Notes: generated by a model from the sequence alone, not told the origin. Positions 1-10,580 are shown, numbered from the stretch's first letter. The stretch is 64,000 nt of DNA from Epiperipatus broadwayi (GCA_028023455.1 JAQFVV010006294.1:2629001-2693000); one strand, 5' to 3'. Program-made: numbers and translations.

Positions 1-455
1 CAAAATGTTGTTTTTCGCTCTTGAGACTTTTATTCTCTTCTATAGCTTTCCTTGCTACTTCACAGTTATACTTTCTTATATCATTTTCAACTCTTTTCTG
101 CACCATTTTAAAAAATTTGAGATATCCAATCCTTTTTAATGCATTATTTTTGTATATTTATATTCCTTCTTTTCTTTGTAAATTCTCTAGTCTCAATAGA
201 AATTTTATTGGGCAATTGCTATTTTTTTTCTATTAGCTATCTTTGTTGCAGTTTTCAAAGGTGTATCAGTTATTTTCTTATTAATTTCATTCAAATCTGA
301 ATCATATTAAAAATCTACTAGTACTTGAAACCGATTTGTAAGTTCTAATTTAAATTCATTAGAATGTTTCTGAAGATTAGGAATATCAACTGAAATATTG
401 TATTTCTTAATAATTTTTGTCTCTCTAGTTTTGCATTAACATGTATCTTATATAA
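1..455 (-). mobile_element. RTE-type LINE copy A, linker before the RT domain
   Basis: Read on the minus strand, about 20-110 encodes a peptide containing KMVQKRVENDIRKYN and AIEENKSLK. This matches the segment between endonuclease and reverse transcriptase in RTE-clade LINEs of the craniofacial-development-protein-2-like type, as I remember them. The same DNA recurs at 61455-61800 in copy B, for example the stretch around 'tctcaatagaaa'. The RT part would lie left of the window. The reading frame is broken. It continues after the hammerhead repeat at 456-1666. Confidence 0.7.
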
Positions 456-558
456 CAGGCAAAAACTCTCCATATTGTAGTGCCACCTTTTGCTAATCAG
501 AGTAATCAATGAATGCCAGAAGGCTTGTGCATAAAATCCCTATCTAGTGCCTACTCAT

Positions 559-613
559 CCAATATCCCCAGACTAGTTTTTGGCTTGTGGCCTTCATCAG
601 TGAAGTGCCTTGG
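559..613 (-). ncRNA. Hammerhead ribozyme-like motif, family A copy 1
   Basis: On the minus strand the order is CCAA arm, CUGAUGA, a GGC/GCC stem II with loop CACAA, then AAAAC, loop UA, GUC and a UUGG arm. The G12 residue of the conserved GAAA is A here, so this copy is probably inactive. Its unit-mate at 1012-1066 keeps GAAA. Confidence 0.6.
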
Positions 614-1011
614 ATCTGAGAGCACTGCACCTAGATCTTAGGATCTAATGCAACTTTCCAGCAGCCACCTTTTATCTCTACTTCACTACAAAACTATGAG
701 AATGAAATTTGAAAACACAATAATATTTTTAATCTAAGCTCAATAGCTTATATAGTCATAGGGTCTAAACTCAATTCAGCACCCATACATTTTGGTGACT
801 TTGGCTCTTTAACAACCATAGCCGGCATTACCCTATTAGTCAGGATTGGTGTTAAACCACTAAACATCACATAATCACCATCTCATGCTAACACATAACT
901 GTTAGTAAACAGGCAAAAACTCTCCATATAGTAGCACACCTTGTGCTAACCAGAGTAATCAATGAATGCCAGAAGGCTTGTGCATAAAATCCCTATCTAG
1001 TTCTTACTCAT

Positions 1012-1066
1012 CCAATATCCTCAGACTAGTTTCTGGCTTGTGGCCTTCATCAGTGAGGAGCCTTGG
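1012..1066 (-). ncRNA. Hammerhead ribozyme, family A copy 2, intact core
   Basis: Minus-strand elements in order are a stem I 5' arm (CCAA then UCCUCA), CUGAUGA, stem II GGC/GCC with loop CACAA, GAAA, a two-base-pair stem III (AC/GU, loop UA), cleavage site GUC, and a stem I 3' arm (UGAGGA then UUGG). The arms form 6 bp plus 4 bp separated by an internal loop. This is type I with a minimal stem III, the form reported for Penelope-like elements and animal retrozymes. The position next to the core, normally a G-C pair (10.1-11.1), is A opposite A, which may weaken cleavage. Confidence 0.7.
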
Positions 1067-1482
1067 ATCTGAGAGCACTGCGCCTAGATCTTAGGATCTA
1101 ATGCAACTCTCCATGAGTAGGCACTAGATAGGGATTTTATGCTCAAGCCTTCTGGCATTCATTGATTACTCTGTACTACTATATGGAGAGTTTTTGCCTG
1201 TTTACTAACAGTTATGTAATAGCATGAGATGGTGATCATGTGATGTTTAGTGGTTTAAAACCAATCCTGCCTAATAGGATAATGGTGGCTATGGAGAGCC
1301 AAAGTCACCAAAATGTATGGGTGCTGAATTGAGTTCAGACCCATATGACTATATAAGCTATTGAGCTTAGATTGAAATTATTATTGTGTTTTCAATTTCA
1401 TTCTCATAGTTTTGTAGTGAAGTAGAGATAAGAGGTGGCTGCTGGAGGGTTGCATTAGATCCTAAGATCTAGATGCAGTGCT

Positions 1483-1508
1483 GCCAGAAACTAGTCTGGG
1501 GATATTGG
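1483..1508 (+). ncRNA. Truncated hammerhead, family A, 3' half only
   Basis: The plus strand keeps GCCA, GAAAC, UAGUC and the UGGGGAUAUUGG arm, but CUGAUGA and the 5' arm are deleted. The sequence jumps straight from 'gcagtgct' to 'gccagaaac'. It cannot fold as a hammerhead. Confidence 0.6.
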
Positions 1509-1674
1509 AGGAGTAGGCACTAGATAGGGATTTTATGCGCAAGTCTTCTGGCATTCATTGATTACTCTGGTTAGCACAAGGTGGCACTACTACATGGAGA
1601 GTTTTTGCCTGTTTACTAACAGTTATGTGCTAGCATGAGATAGTGATCATGTGATGTTCAGTGGTTTAACATAT

Positions 1675-2075
1675 TTTACATCTTACTAATTGATGATCAC
1701 TTCTTGTGTTAAATTTATGAAGAGCATTGCAATTTTGAAATATGTATTTCCTGTTAATCAAAATATAATTCAATTCTACTGAACCTTCATTTGGATGCTT
1801 CTATGTCCATTTTCTTTTAACATTTTTCTCAAAAAGAGAATTTATAATATAAAGGGTTTTTTTTCCTGCAAACTCCGCAAGTCTATGTCCTCTCTCATTT
1901 CTATTATCATAACCAAAATTACCTATGGCACTTTCACCTTTCATTTGTTTCCCAATTCAAGCATTAAAGTCTTTTATAACAATTTTAAAAATGTTGTATA
2001 CTCTGATCAAAAGCCTTTTGTACATCCATGTAATAACGGAACTGCAGGGAATGCCATACGGATGATGTAAATACG
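1675..2075 (-). pseudogene. RTE-type LINE copy A, endonuclease C-terminal part
   Basis: Minus-strand translation gives DFNA, GNFGYDNRNERGHRLAEFAG, then YIINSLFEK, LNYILINRKYIFQ and RSDHQLVRCK. This is the second half of an APE-type endonuclease, including the GDFN-like and SDH motifs. One stop and the change from GDFN to KDFN show decay. It belongs with the N-terminal half at 4240-4665, from which it is split by about 2.1 kb of AT-rich DNA. It joins the linker at 1-455 across the hammerhead array. Confidence 0.8.
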
Positions 2076-4239
2076 ACTCAGTAGTTAGATGATTTGAACA
2101 CAATGTGTCAGACAACCTACAACAAGTCATATCCTAAATCCATAATTCGACATCCCATTTAGGTGTGCCAGATATTATTGAATCAGAAATGACATATAAT
2201 AATGGGAGCGCATCTCACTACTGTCAGACCTAGGTCTTTGAGTAGGATGTTAGAGATGTCATGATGAAATGCTTAGCCCCAAATCACATTTACCTTTAGT
2301 ATGCTAGCTCATATTTTACTTAAAAATATTTCAATGTAATCTAGACTAGTTCATTTTCATTACATTTCCCTTTTCAGGGATGGACTGACTTAATTATTGA
2401 CCAAATATACCTATGTCAGTATATTTTTCAATATGAAAAATATTGATGATGACCAATCATTTAGGAGACCAATACATAATGATGGTGATGATGATCAAAC
2501 CTTTAATTGTGTAAATTCATAATGATAGTGATGCTGATGATCAAAAAGACCAGATTGATTTTAACAAGTCAGTAACATTTATTAATAATCAATAACATAT
2601 CATAGTAAATATTTACAAAAAAAAAATATTAAGTTAACAAGAATTGTCTTCTATCATTTTGAGGGCTTAAAACAATAAATCTCCCTAATCCAGTTTTCAT
2701 GATAGAAGTCCATCCTCAATCAATCTTTATTTACACTAGAAAAAACAAAATAATTCAAAGTAATATTAAATTAGTTAAAAGTAAGAAAAAGACCATTCAC
2801 TCAAGTTGATTAATTATGCATCCAGAAGCAAAAACAATTACAAGTAGATATTATTAAAGCTTATTAATAAGTAATATAACTTTGTTTGTTCTAGAGTCTG
2901 CAATTAATGTTGATTATATTAAAACATTACTTGAGATCAAGCGGTGTTGAATTCCCAGAGGGATCTGTAAATTTACTTTTATTAATAATTATACATATTT
3001 ATCGACTATGATCCCCTCCCCCTTTATATATCAATATATTACACATAATTGCTCCCACTTTTAAAATGCAGATGACCGAATTTGAAGATGAATACACACA
3101 CAAAAAAAAAAATCACAATACATGAAATTTCAAATAAAAATAATAAAAACAAAAAAAAATAAAAAAATACGTGAATCAAAATATATATATATCCTGAGGA
3201 AAACAAGCATTTGTCCACAGCTAAGAGTCTTTAAACTTGAATGCCAATCTCCATACATAACATTCTTTTTCAGTAATTCTATTTATATTTATATACTCCA
3301 TAGTACTTGCTTAAGAACAAGCACATACCAATTATTTTCTCTGAACATATAGCATAAATCTATTGAAGATTGATATTCACCAGCGCTTTGTAAAATAGAC
3401 ATTTTCATAGACAGATTCATAATGACATCGATTGGAACACCCCCCAAACACATTGTAATGACTACTTTAATATTAACTAATATTTATATCGTGGCTTCAA
3501 TATATATAATAAAATGGCTTAAAGAAGCAATCAGTTTCTAGTAGTGTCACGTTTCTTTTCCTTTATCTCCATAACATCGAATTCAAGCTTGTAGAATAAA
3601 TTAAATCATTAGTTCATTCTTGCTATTATATATTCCAGTTTGTCACTTTAACAGTTAAGATTAAATTTCTACCTTCCTACTATCCCAATGATAAAAGTTT
3701 TGTATTAATTTTTAAATATAAACATTAAGTTTTAAATTTGATATTCTTACTGTTTTTAAACGCTGAACAGTTTTTTTTTTTAAAAAAAAAAATAAAAGAC
3801 TTTTCTTTTGTACTGATGGCTTAGTTGATAGCCAGACAAGTCAAAAAAAAAAAAAAATCACGAGATTGTTTTCTTGTGCTAGCTTAAACCTATTGTTATA
3901 AACTAATTTTAAAAAATCAAAAAAACATTATTATTATTACTTTTCCTTTTTGCTTAATTTTCATTATTCAAACTCGATCACCTAGCAACTATTTTGACCT
4001 TTGATTATATCTGTCTTATTGGTCAATTAAATATTATTTTAGTTTTTAGTGATATTAAATGCGTTTGTGTAAATATAACAAATTTGTCTGCTTTCAAGGT
4101 GTATATAAAAAAAAAGAAAAAATTGATTTTTCAAAATAGATAAAAATATTAGTTTATATGTATGTTTCATGTATATAAACCAGTATGTAGGATAAATTAT
4201 TTGCCTATCACTTGGTCTGAATTCAAACATTGAGAAAAG
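2076..4239. other. AT-rich DNA splitting the RTE endonuclease
   Basis: No coding or RNA gene is recognised. There is a short GATGAT-rich stretch at about 2445-2540 and several poly-A/poly-T runs (for example 3770-3855). The block separates two halves of one LINE endonuclease, so it is probably a later insertion, or inserted material plus decay. I could not define its ends. Confidence 0.5.
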
Positions 4240-4665
4240 TTGGGATAGGCATGATGGTTGGCTGTAAGTCATCTCTTACAATATAAAAATCTTCTGCTAT
4301 TTGATTACTATGAGAACTTGTTGAGGCATAAATCTGAATTATCTGCATTTGGTATCTGCTAGTTGTATAACTAATCTTTCCACTCTGTCCGATACACTAT
4401 CAATGTCCACAATGTTGTTCTTCCACTTTTTATTTATAATAAATTCTACTGTACTTGTATTTCCAGTATTTGTGCCTTTATCGTAGAGTACATTTCCACT
4501 TTTTAAATCAATTGTCTCTTCATCGTTTCTTCTAACTTCACAAAGTCCAATAATGTCCCATTTAATATAAGACAGTTCTTCTAATTTTTGCAATTTTCCT
4601 TCACTTGAAATTGATCTACAGTTGCAAATACCTAAATAAAAAGTCGTCATCAAATGGCAACCTGG
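4240..4665 (-). pseudogene. RTE-type LINE copy A, endonuclease N-terminal part
   Basis: The open stretch 4339-4653 on the minus strand encodes 104 residues starting MMTTFYLGICNCRSISSEGK and containing WDIIGLCEVRR (the metal-binding Glu of APE endonucleases), then SGNVLYDKGTNTGNTS and VSDRVERLVIQL. Past a frameshift it continues as QIYASTSSHSNQ to about 4240. This is the start of the RTE-clade (craniofacial-development-protein-2-like) endonuclease. The homologous segment in copy B is 62100-62460. It is a fragment and cannot be functional. Confidence 0.85.
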
Positions 4666-5065
4666 GACAATCAGGGGATTTTTAGCACCTTCCGCCTTTG
4701 TATACCAACCGCTGCCTTGGTTGGTGACTTTACATCCTCCTGGGAATAAGGCCCATGATTTATTTTTGTGTCACGATTGTATATAGGAAAAACATTTATC
4801 ATTTACACATACATTCATTCTGTCTTATCAGGCAACTGAGAAGAAAGACCATGGTGTTTTTTGATCTTAAACCCAAGAGGTAAAAAGTCAATAAACTCAC
4901 CACGCTGGCTAATGCATATTGGTGAGCAGCCCATCTATGTTCATATACTTTATGAATAATCACTCAGTAATAACAGCTGCAACGACAAGAACATATGGAG
5001 TGGACATTAGGAATTTGCCCTGCTCGGTTTCAGTTAATAACAAACTCCTTTCTGCACATACACAT
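4666..5065 (-). mobile_element. RTE LINE copy A, 5' leader
   Basis: This stretch resembles 62460-62860 upstream of copy B: both contain an 'aatcaggg' block, a 'tattctgt'-like block, and a 'tgttcatatactttatgaataat'-type block read on the plus strand. It is therefore the shared 5' part of the LINE. No coding sequence was recognised in it. Confidence 0.55.
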
Positions 5066-6473
5066 ATAAAATATGATAATTTTCTTTTTATATATCTAAT
5101 AGTTTTTTTATATATATGTGTACTATGTAATTTTCTATTTATTTATACCAATTATTTTTATTTTTTTGTTGTAGAATTATTTATTTATATATCAATGTAT
5201 AATAAACTACATAAGAAAAAAATCACACATGGAATTAAAAATATAATAAAATTAACAATTAAAAAAAAAAAAAAAATTGAAATATAAACAATTGTCATCT
5301 AATAATATAATTAAGCATATATATAAATTAAGAAACATACATATAAAATATTTAAAATATTAAGATTTAACAATTATAAGTATAATAAGTGGTACTGATC
5401 TATTTGGTTACCTACATTAGACTGCATTGATAAGATTCTTTTGATTTGGCAAAAAGATTTATCATAACACTACTACTACATAATTTATGAATTTCATGTG
5501 TAATCTAAAACATTCTTACTATTTTTCATTAACAGATCTTTTTTTTCTTCGAACTTTTAGTATTATTTGTCTTTTTTAATTTCTGATTTAATTTTGAGAA
5601 ACTGGTAGGGAGAGGGGAAGGTTTGACTTAAAAGTTGATTTATGTGTAATTTCAAACAACCTCTTATTAATAATTAACAGTTGTAAGGTATTTTTCACTG
5701 GTCACCAGGACTCTATCTTCAATGAAACTCATGGATATATTTCATTTTTATTTATGCAGTATTATGGCATGAATAATGATTTATTTATATATATATTTGT
5801 AATATAATATATATTTGATTCATTAAATTTACTGTTAGCATTTATTTTGACAAAACTAGCTTGATTTATATTTATGAAATGATTTTGATTATCCCCAATT
5901 AGCATTACCATTTCTACTTGAGTCAGTTGCCACACTCACTTATATGTCGTCTATTCTTCATTTCTTACATTCCCAGTTTATTAATTCAGGATTTAAACAT
6001 CTCACTATATTTAATGGCCAGAAATCATGTATATATGGCATGCAGATACAGATATATGACATGCTTTGAGTCTAAAATTTTAGAAAAAGTTTAAATTTAT
6101 AATAATTATAAAATCAACAAAATAACGTTTATTTCCACTTTGATTTTTATCAATTCAACATGTTTTTGTTCTATCTATTATAATAAAAAAAATTAATCAT
6201 TATTAGAAACTAATTTTTTCTGACATATGTTAGCACATTTCATCTTCGATTATTTTTAAAATTTTAATATATGTTTTCAGACAGGCAATTTAATAAGTAC
6301 CCCTGTAACATCCATAGTAATAATAAAATACTAGTTTCCTACTTCACCTTTGATTAGTAAGTAATTTAGATTGCGTTTTACACAAAAAAGTGATGCTTGT
6401 CTCAATCTTATTAAAAAAAAATTTTTTTAATAAAAATATATCAAAATTATTAAGATTAAATAAATATATATAT
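5066..6473. other. AT-rich intergenic or intronic DNA
   Basis: Low-complexity AT-rich sequence with ATATAT and poly-A runs. I see no gene, tRNA or defined repeat end. Confidence 0.5.
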
Positions 6474-7935
6474 ATAGTATTATTTCAGGAGCTTCCATAT
6501 AATAAAAATATAATAGCTAAATAGCTGATGTTTCAGTACAATAACAAGTACTTTCCTAAAAATGATATTTTGGTAAGTTTTGATATGCTTTTTACTAATA
6601 TACTGGTAAAGGAAGCTATTGAAGTTTTGAAAAATAGTCAATTGCCTGATTTTGTTGTGAGTTTGACTGAACACTGCTTATTAAATCCATTTTTTGTTTT
6701 TGATGGTCAGATGTTTTAACAAACATCAGGTTTAACTATGGGTTCACCAATTTTTTCAGCATTGGCTTTTATTTTTATGGAGAATTTGAAAAAGAAAATT
6801 TTGATATCAGCAATTAAAAAAACCATCTGTATGGCTGATGTATGTTGATACCTTTGTTATTTGGTCTCATAGTAAGCATGCTCTTGATGAATTTCTACTT
6901 TTTTAAAATTCTTTTTGCATCAATATCAAATTTACTATGGAAGTAGAAAATAATAATCAACTTCCATTTTTAGATGTTTTAACTGAAAGAAAGAAGGATG
7001 GTTCTTTATTCCATATAGAAAGCAAACATACACCAGGAAATATCTACATTTTTCTTCTCATCACCATCCAGCACATTTATTTTTAGTGGCAAAGATAGAG
7101 CTAAGAGACTTTCTGATGACCTCCATTTCCATTAACAAGATATCTATGCTACTAATAAAATGCTTCTTCTTAATGGTTTTGATCACAGGATTATTAATAG
7201 GGCTTTTTTATATAATAAGAAAAAAGATATTGATACTTCAAAAATTAAGATAGTTTTACCATATATAAAGGGAGTAGATTGATAAAATTGGTAATATTTT
7301 AGAGAAAAATAATATCCACACAATTTATGCTACATTTGAAAAACTTAATTAAGTATTTTCATGTCCTAAAGATAAAATTCCTTTGTAGTCTCATGGTGTA
7401 TATGAAATTCCATATGGAGTTTATTTACTAGACAGACCATTGGTAGAATAAACAGGAAAAACACATTTTGGCAGTTAGAGAAAAATCTAATTCATCAGCC
7501 ATTTATTCACCCATAAAATTAACAAACCATGACATCAATTTTAATAAAACACATATTCTGGCACAAATTGTACAATATAACTAGAGACTGCTAAGGGAAG
7601 CTATAGAGATTTTTAAAACATCTAAGAGCATAAATAAAGTGTTAATTAAAGAAAATAAATCATAAGAATGTGTATGGTGAGATTTAAAATCGTTCTTTAA
7701 CAATATATGAAAAAAGTTATTGGAGGATAAAATATTTTTTAAAACTTCTCACCAATAAAATTTAAGAATGAGAAGAAAATAACAAAAGAAAAAAATAACG
7801 ATTTTAAATCTCACCATACACATTCTTATGATTTAAGAAAGAAGAAGTTCTGAGGAAAGTGTTTGTTATTATACTGAAATGTCAGCTATTTAGCTATTAT
7901 ATTTTTATTATATGGAAGTTCCTGGAAATAATACT
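6474..7935 (+). mobile_element. Penelope-like element (PLE 1), with inverted arms
   Basis: Plus-strand translation shows PLE reverse transcriptase: ILVSFDMLFTN, then TSGLTMGSPIFSALAFIFME, IKFTMEVENNNQLPFLDVL and further broken RT sequence. A GIY-YIG-like relic (GVYEIPYG, TNHDINFNKTHIL, LREAIEIFK) follows to about 7680. Several frameshifts and stops are present. The ends 6474-6560 and 7846-7931 are inverted copies of about 85 bp. A second inverted pair lies at 7662-7705 and 7796-7840. It is a dead copy. Confidence 0.85.
6528..7650 (+). pseudogene. Broken PLE reverse transcriptase/GIY-YIG gene
   Basis: The longest clean frame (6528-6719) covers RT palm residues, with SFDMLFTN and a run matching LPDFVVSLTEHCLLNPFF. 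The next frames carry MGSP, the expected Y-D-D region (degenerate 'MYVDT...' near 6840), then a DVLTERKKDGSLFH block. The C-terminal GIY-YIG nuclease relic has lost most of its cysteines. In intact PLEs this protein copies RNA primed at a nicked target. Here it is interrupted in every domain. Confidence 0.8.
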
Positions 7936-8084
7936 ATGAATTCATATATCCATAAGAATATTATACAGGCATCAATTAATCAGCTGTATTTGTATATTGG
8001 ACTATTTTCATCATTTAATATGTGTGTTGAATGTGTTTAGAAAAGTTTAATTTTATTTAAATATTCCAAATACATTCAACTGTT

Positions 8085-8205
8085 AATAATATCACAGCAA
8101 ACAGGTTAGTATATGCACCTACTGTTAGTAATATCACAGCAACAAGTTAGTATATGCACCAACTGTTACTAATATCACAGCAAACAGGTTAGTATATGCA
8201 CAACA
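8085..8205 (-). repeat. Tandem ~40-bp units in PLE 2 terminal region
   Basis: About three copies of a roughly 40-bp unit containing 'aatatcacagcaa' and 'gttagtatatgcacc'. The same repeat follows PLE 3 at 10575-10705 in opposite orientation, so it belongs to the element's terminal region. Confidence 0.8.
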
Positions 8206-8246
8206 TTTCGAGAGGTATTTTTCTCCCCTCTTTTTCAGATGTTGCT
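8206..8246 (-). ncRNA. Hammerhead-like core in PLE 2
   Basis: On the minus strand, CUGAAAA (for CUGANGA) is followed by a hairpin with arms AGAGG/CCUCU, then GAAA. The PLE 3 copy has CUGAAGA and AAAA, so the pair together suggests an ancestral CUGANGA...GAAA. I could not identify a normal stem III and cleavage site, so this is a relic or a variant. Confidence 0.4.
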
Positions 8247-8261
8247 GACCTGACCAGTAAC

Positions 8262-8350
8262 AGTACTAGCATAGGATTCGAACCTGAGTTCTTGGATTCT
8301 TGATTATTGAATTTTAATGTAACACTCTAACCAACTGGGCCATCCTACCA
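8262..8350 (-). repeat. tRNA-like sequence in PLE 2 terminal region
   Basis: The minus strand has an A-box-like GGATGGCCCAGTTGGTTAG and a B-box-like GGTTCGAATCC with a long spacer, resembling a tRNA with a large variable arm. It lies just downstream of the PLE ORF and upstream of the hammerhead-like core. The same unit follows PLE 3 at 10427-10515. It is probably part of the element, possibly a Pol III promoter captured from a tRNA or SINE. Confidence 0.6.
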
Positions 8351-8380
8351 AAGGCAACGGTATGTAGTAATTTCATATAC

Positions 8381-9007
8381 TTATCTATGAGGTTCCTCCT
8401 GATTTCTCCACTTTTTCCTAAGAGCAAAGTTGATTAGTGGTTTCCATACATTATGTATAATTACACTAGGTTGGCTTATGGGGTTTTTTGCCATTGTCAT
8501 GTGAGCAGCTTCTTTAAATTTTCTTCTTTGTACCTTTTCTTCTCTATCCAATATTTTTGTATTTTCCCAATCGAACATATGTTCATTGTTACATACATGG
8601 TCTGCTACCTTAGACATATCTGTTTTCTCTCTTCTAACCATCAGTTTATGTTCTTGCAAGTGCTTTTCAATGGGACAGCTGGTCTCACCAATACATGTTC
8701 TTCCACATTCACATGGTATTTCATAGATGCAGTTTTTTCTTTTCAGCATTTCAAGTTTAGGCTTTGTAGATGTTAGAATTCCTCGTAGTGTGGTATGGCT
8801 CTGGAAAGCTGTTCTGATGTTATACTGATTGCAGATTTTCCTTAATTTTTCTGCTATTTTTGGAATGTATGGGTACACTACAGCGCTAATAATTCTCTTT
8901 TCTCTTGATGTTTCTTTTTGTTGTCTATTTAACGTTTTCTTAATAACAGCTGATGGATAACCATTTTTCATAAGAGTTTGTTCTATACAGATCTTTTCTT
9001 TTTTCAA
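8381..9007 (-). CDS. PLE 2 GIY-YIG endonuclease domain, C-terminal ORF fragment
   Basis: 208 residues on the minus strand. Visible are a linker VVYPYIPKIAEKLRKICNQY, then a GIY-YIG-type nuclease: CIYEIPCECGRTCIGETSC followed by IEKHLQEHK (helix with conserved residues) and a C-terminal ADHVCNNEHMFDWENTKIL. The C-x-C spacing is typical of PLE nucleases. The GIY and YIG motifs are degenerate (IYEI, CIGE). In live PLEs this domain nicks target DNA. The frame is open, but the RT upstream is truncated and carries stops, so this is part of a dead element. Confidence 0.8.
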   Translation of the reverse strand: MKKEKICIEQTLMKNGYPSAVIKKTLNRQQKETSREKRIISAVVYPYIPKIAEKLRKICNQYNIRTAFQSHTTLRGILTSTKPKLEMLKRKNCIYEIPCECGRTCIGETSCPIEKHLQEHKLMVRREKTDMSKVADHVCNNEHMFDWENTKILDREEKVQRRKFKEAAHMTMAKNPISQPSVIIHNVWKPLINFALRKKWRNQEEPHR

Positions 9008-9924
9008 ATCGCCAGTTTCTGAACAAACTTATTTTGCTCTGTTCTACAGTGATAGTATAACTCCATGTTTTGTGTTTCTGGTGTGATTAGTTGTATAGGC
9101 TAGGTATTTTTCTATATGTGTAGGTTTTCGGCAAACTATAGGGAGTCTTGTCACAAGAACATCTAAGAATGCCAATTTTTGTTCTTATTCTAATTCTATT
9201 GTGAATTTAATTGAAGGAGATATGTTGTTGATGTGTGTCCAGAAAGCTTTTAGCAATGCTTCACTATGTGACCATAAAACAAATATATTATTCACATAGT
9301 GAAGTCAAACTTTAGGTAGATATGGAGTAGTTTTTATGGCTGTGGTTTCAAGTTCTTCCATGTAAATATTGCTAATCGGGGGAGACAATGATGAACCCAT
9401 AGCCATTTCTTGATTTTGTTGAAAGAATTCTGATTAGCAATATTTACATGGAAGAACTTGAAACCACAGCCGTAAACATCCATCTAAAGTAGTTTGGCTT
9501 CAATACATTTGTTATATGGCCACATGTTGAAGCATTGCTACAAGCTTTCTGGACAAACATCAACAACATATTCCCTTCAATTAAATTCACAATAGAATCA
9601 GAACAGAGCAAAAATTGGAATTCTTAGATGTTCTTGTGGCAAGACTCCCTCATGGCAAAATCAAAACTACAGTTTACCAAAAACCTACACATACAAGAAA
9701 ATACCTAGTTTATACATCCAATCACACCAGAAACAAAACATGAAGTTATAGTATCACTGTGGAACAGAGCAAAATAAATTTGTTCAGAAAGAGGCGATTT
9801 GGAAAAAGAAAAGATCTATTTAGAACAAACTCTTATGAAAAATGATTATCCATTAGCTGTTATTAAGAAAACATTAAATGGACAATAAAAAGAACCATCA
9901 AGAGAAAAGACAATTATTGGTACT

Positions 9925-10368
9925 GTGGTGTACCCATACATTCCAAAAATATCAGACAAATTAAGAAAAATCTGCAATCAGTATAACATCAGAACAGCTT
10001 TCCAGAGCCATACCATACTACTAGGAATTCTAACATCTACAAAGCCTAAACTTGAAATGCTGAAAAGAAAAAAACTGCATCTCATTGGTGAGACTAGCCA
10101 TCCCATTGAAAAGCGCTTGGAAGAACATAAACTGATGATTAGAAGAGAGAAAACAGATGTGTCTATGGTAGCAAACCATGTATGTACCAATGAATATACG
10201 TTCGATTGGGAAAATACAAAAATATTGGATAGAGAAGAAAAGGTACACAGAAGAAAATTTAAAGAAGCTGCTCGCATGACAATAGCAAAAAATCCCATAG
10301 GCCAACCTAGTGTGACTATACATAATGTATGGAAACAACTAATCAACTTTGCTCTTAGGAAAAAGTGA
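9925..10368 (+). CDS. PLE 3 GIY-YIG domain fragment with internal deletion
   Basis: 147 residues. The order matches PLE 2: VYPYIPKISDKLRKICNQY, then RKKLHLIGETSHPIEKRLEEHK and ANHVCTNEYTFDWENTKIL. About a dozen residues holding the EIPCECGRTC block, seen in PLE 2, are missing. The first catalytic motif is therefore lost and the protein should not act as a nuclease. Confidence 0.75.
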   Translation: MVYPYIPKISDKLRKICNQYNIRTAFQSHTILLGILTSTKPKLEMLKRKKLHLIGETSHPIEKRLEEHKLMIRREKTDVSMVANHVCTNEYTFDWENTKILDREEKVHRRKFKEAARMTIAKNPIGQPSVTIHNVWKQLINFALRKK

Positions 10369-10426
10369 AGAAATCAGGAGGAACCTCATAGATAAGTATA
10401 TGAAATTACTGCATACTGTTGCCTTT

Positions 10427-10515
10427 GGTAGGATGGCTCAGTTAGTTAGAGCATTACCTTAAAATTCAATAAGCAGAAATCTAAGGACCCAGGTTTGAAT
10501 CCCATGCTAGTACTG
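10427..10515 (+). repeat. tRNA-like sequence in PLE 3 terminal region
   Basis: A-box-like ATGGCTCAGTTAGTTAGAGC and B-box-like GGTTTGAATCC. It is the mirror of 8262-8350. The anticodon-like stretch reads around TTAAAA. It is too diverged to be a working tRNA. Confidence 0.6.
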
Positions 10516-10529
10516 TCACTGGTCAGGCC

Positions 10530-10580
10530 AGCAACAGCTGAAGAAGAGGGGAGAAAAATACCTCTCAAAACATTGTGCAT
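10530..10580 (+). ncRNA. Hammerhead-like core in PLE 3
   Basis: CUGAAGA, a hairpin with AGAGG/CCUCU arms, then AAAA in place of GAAA. It is the mirror of 8206-8246. Probably inactive. Confidence 0.4.

Larger units (their letters stand above)
456..1666. mobile_element. Hammerhead-bearing repeat, family A, inverted array
   Basis: Two head-to-tail units on the minus strand (starting near 456 and 910, period about 454 bp) are followed from about 1115 by inverted, plus-orientation units ending near 1666. Landmarks such as 'caggcaaaaactctcc' and 'gatcttaggatctaat' recur in each unit. There is no ORF. Each complete unit holds a hammerhead-like motif (559-613, 1012-1066; a truncated one at 1483-1508). 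The array interrupts RTE LINE copy A. Tandem monomers of a few hundred bp with a hammerhead match the known layout of animal retrozymes. The inverted second half could instead reflect PLE-like terminal repeats. I see no protein-coding part, so the element would be non-autonomous. Confidence 0.8.
7978..9425 (-). mobile_element. Penelope-like element (PLE 2), minus copy of a head-to-head pair
   Basis: Read on the minus strand from about 9425: MGSSLSPPISNIYMEELET (RT motif), a degenerate YVNN in place of YVDD, ISPSIKFTIELE, FLDVLVTRLP, then a GIY-YIG domain ending near 8381. A tRNA-like unit (8262-8350), a hammerhead-like core (8206-8239) and about three 40-bp tandem units (8085-8200) follow. 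The 5' end is truncated at the RT MGSS motif. It faces PLE 3, and together they form an inverted repeat spanning 7978-10798. Confidence 0.85.

Noticed and set aside
1795-2070. 91-residue plus-strand frame as a gene
   Set aside because: It is antisense to the RTE endonuclease fragment, whose motifs read on the minus strand.
2525-2560. CTGATGA near 2533 as a hammerhead
   Set aside because: No GAAA, stem II or cleavage site follows.
4919-5287. 122-residue plus-strand frame as a gene
   Set aside because: Starts in LINE leader sequence and runs into low-complexity AT-rich DNA; no motif.
8453-8776. 107-residue plus-strand frame as a gene
   Set aside because: Antisense shadow of the PLE GIY-YIG ORF.
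9978-10346. Minus-strand frames over PLE 3
   Set aside because: Antisense shadows of the plus-strand nuclease fragment.
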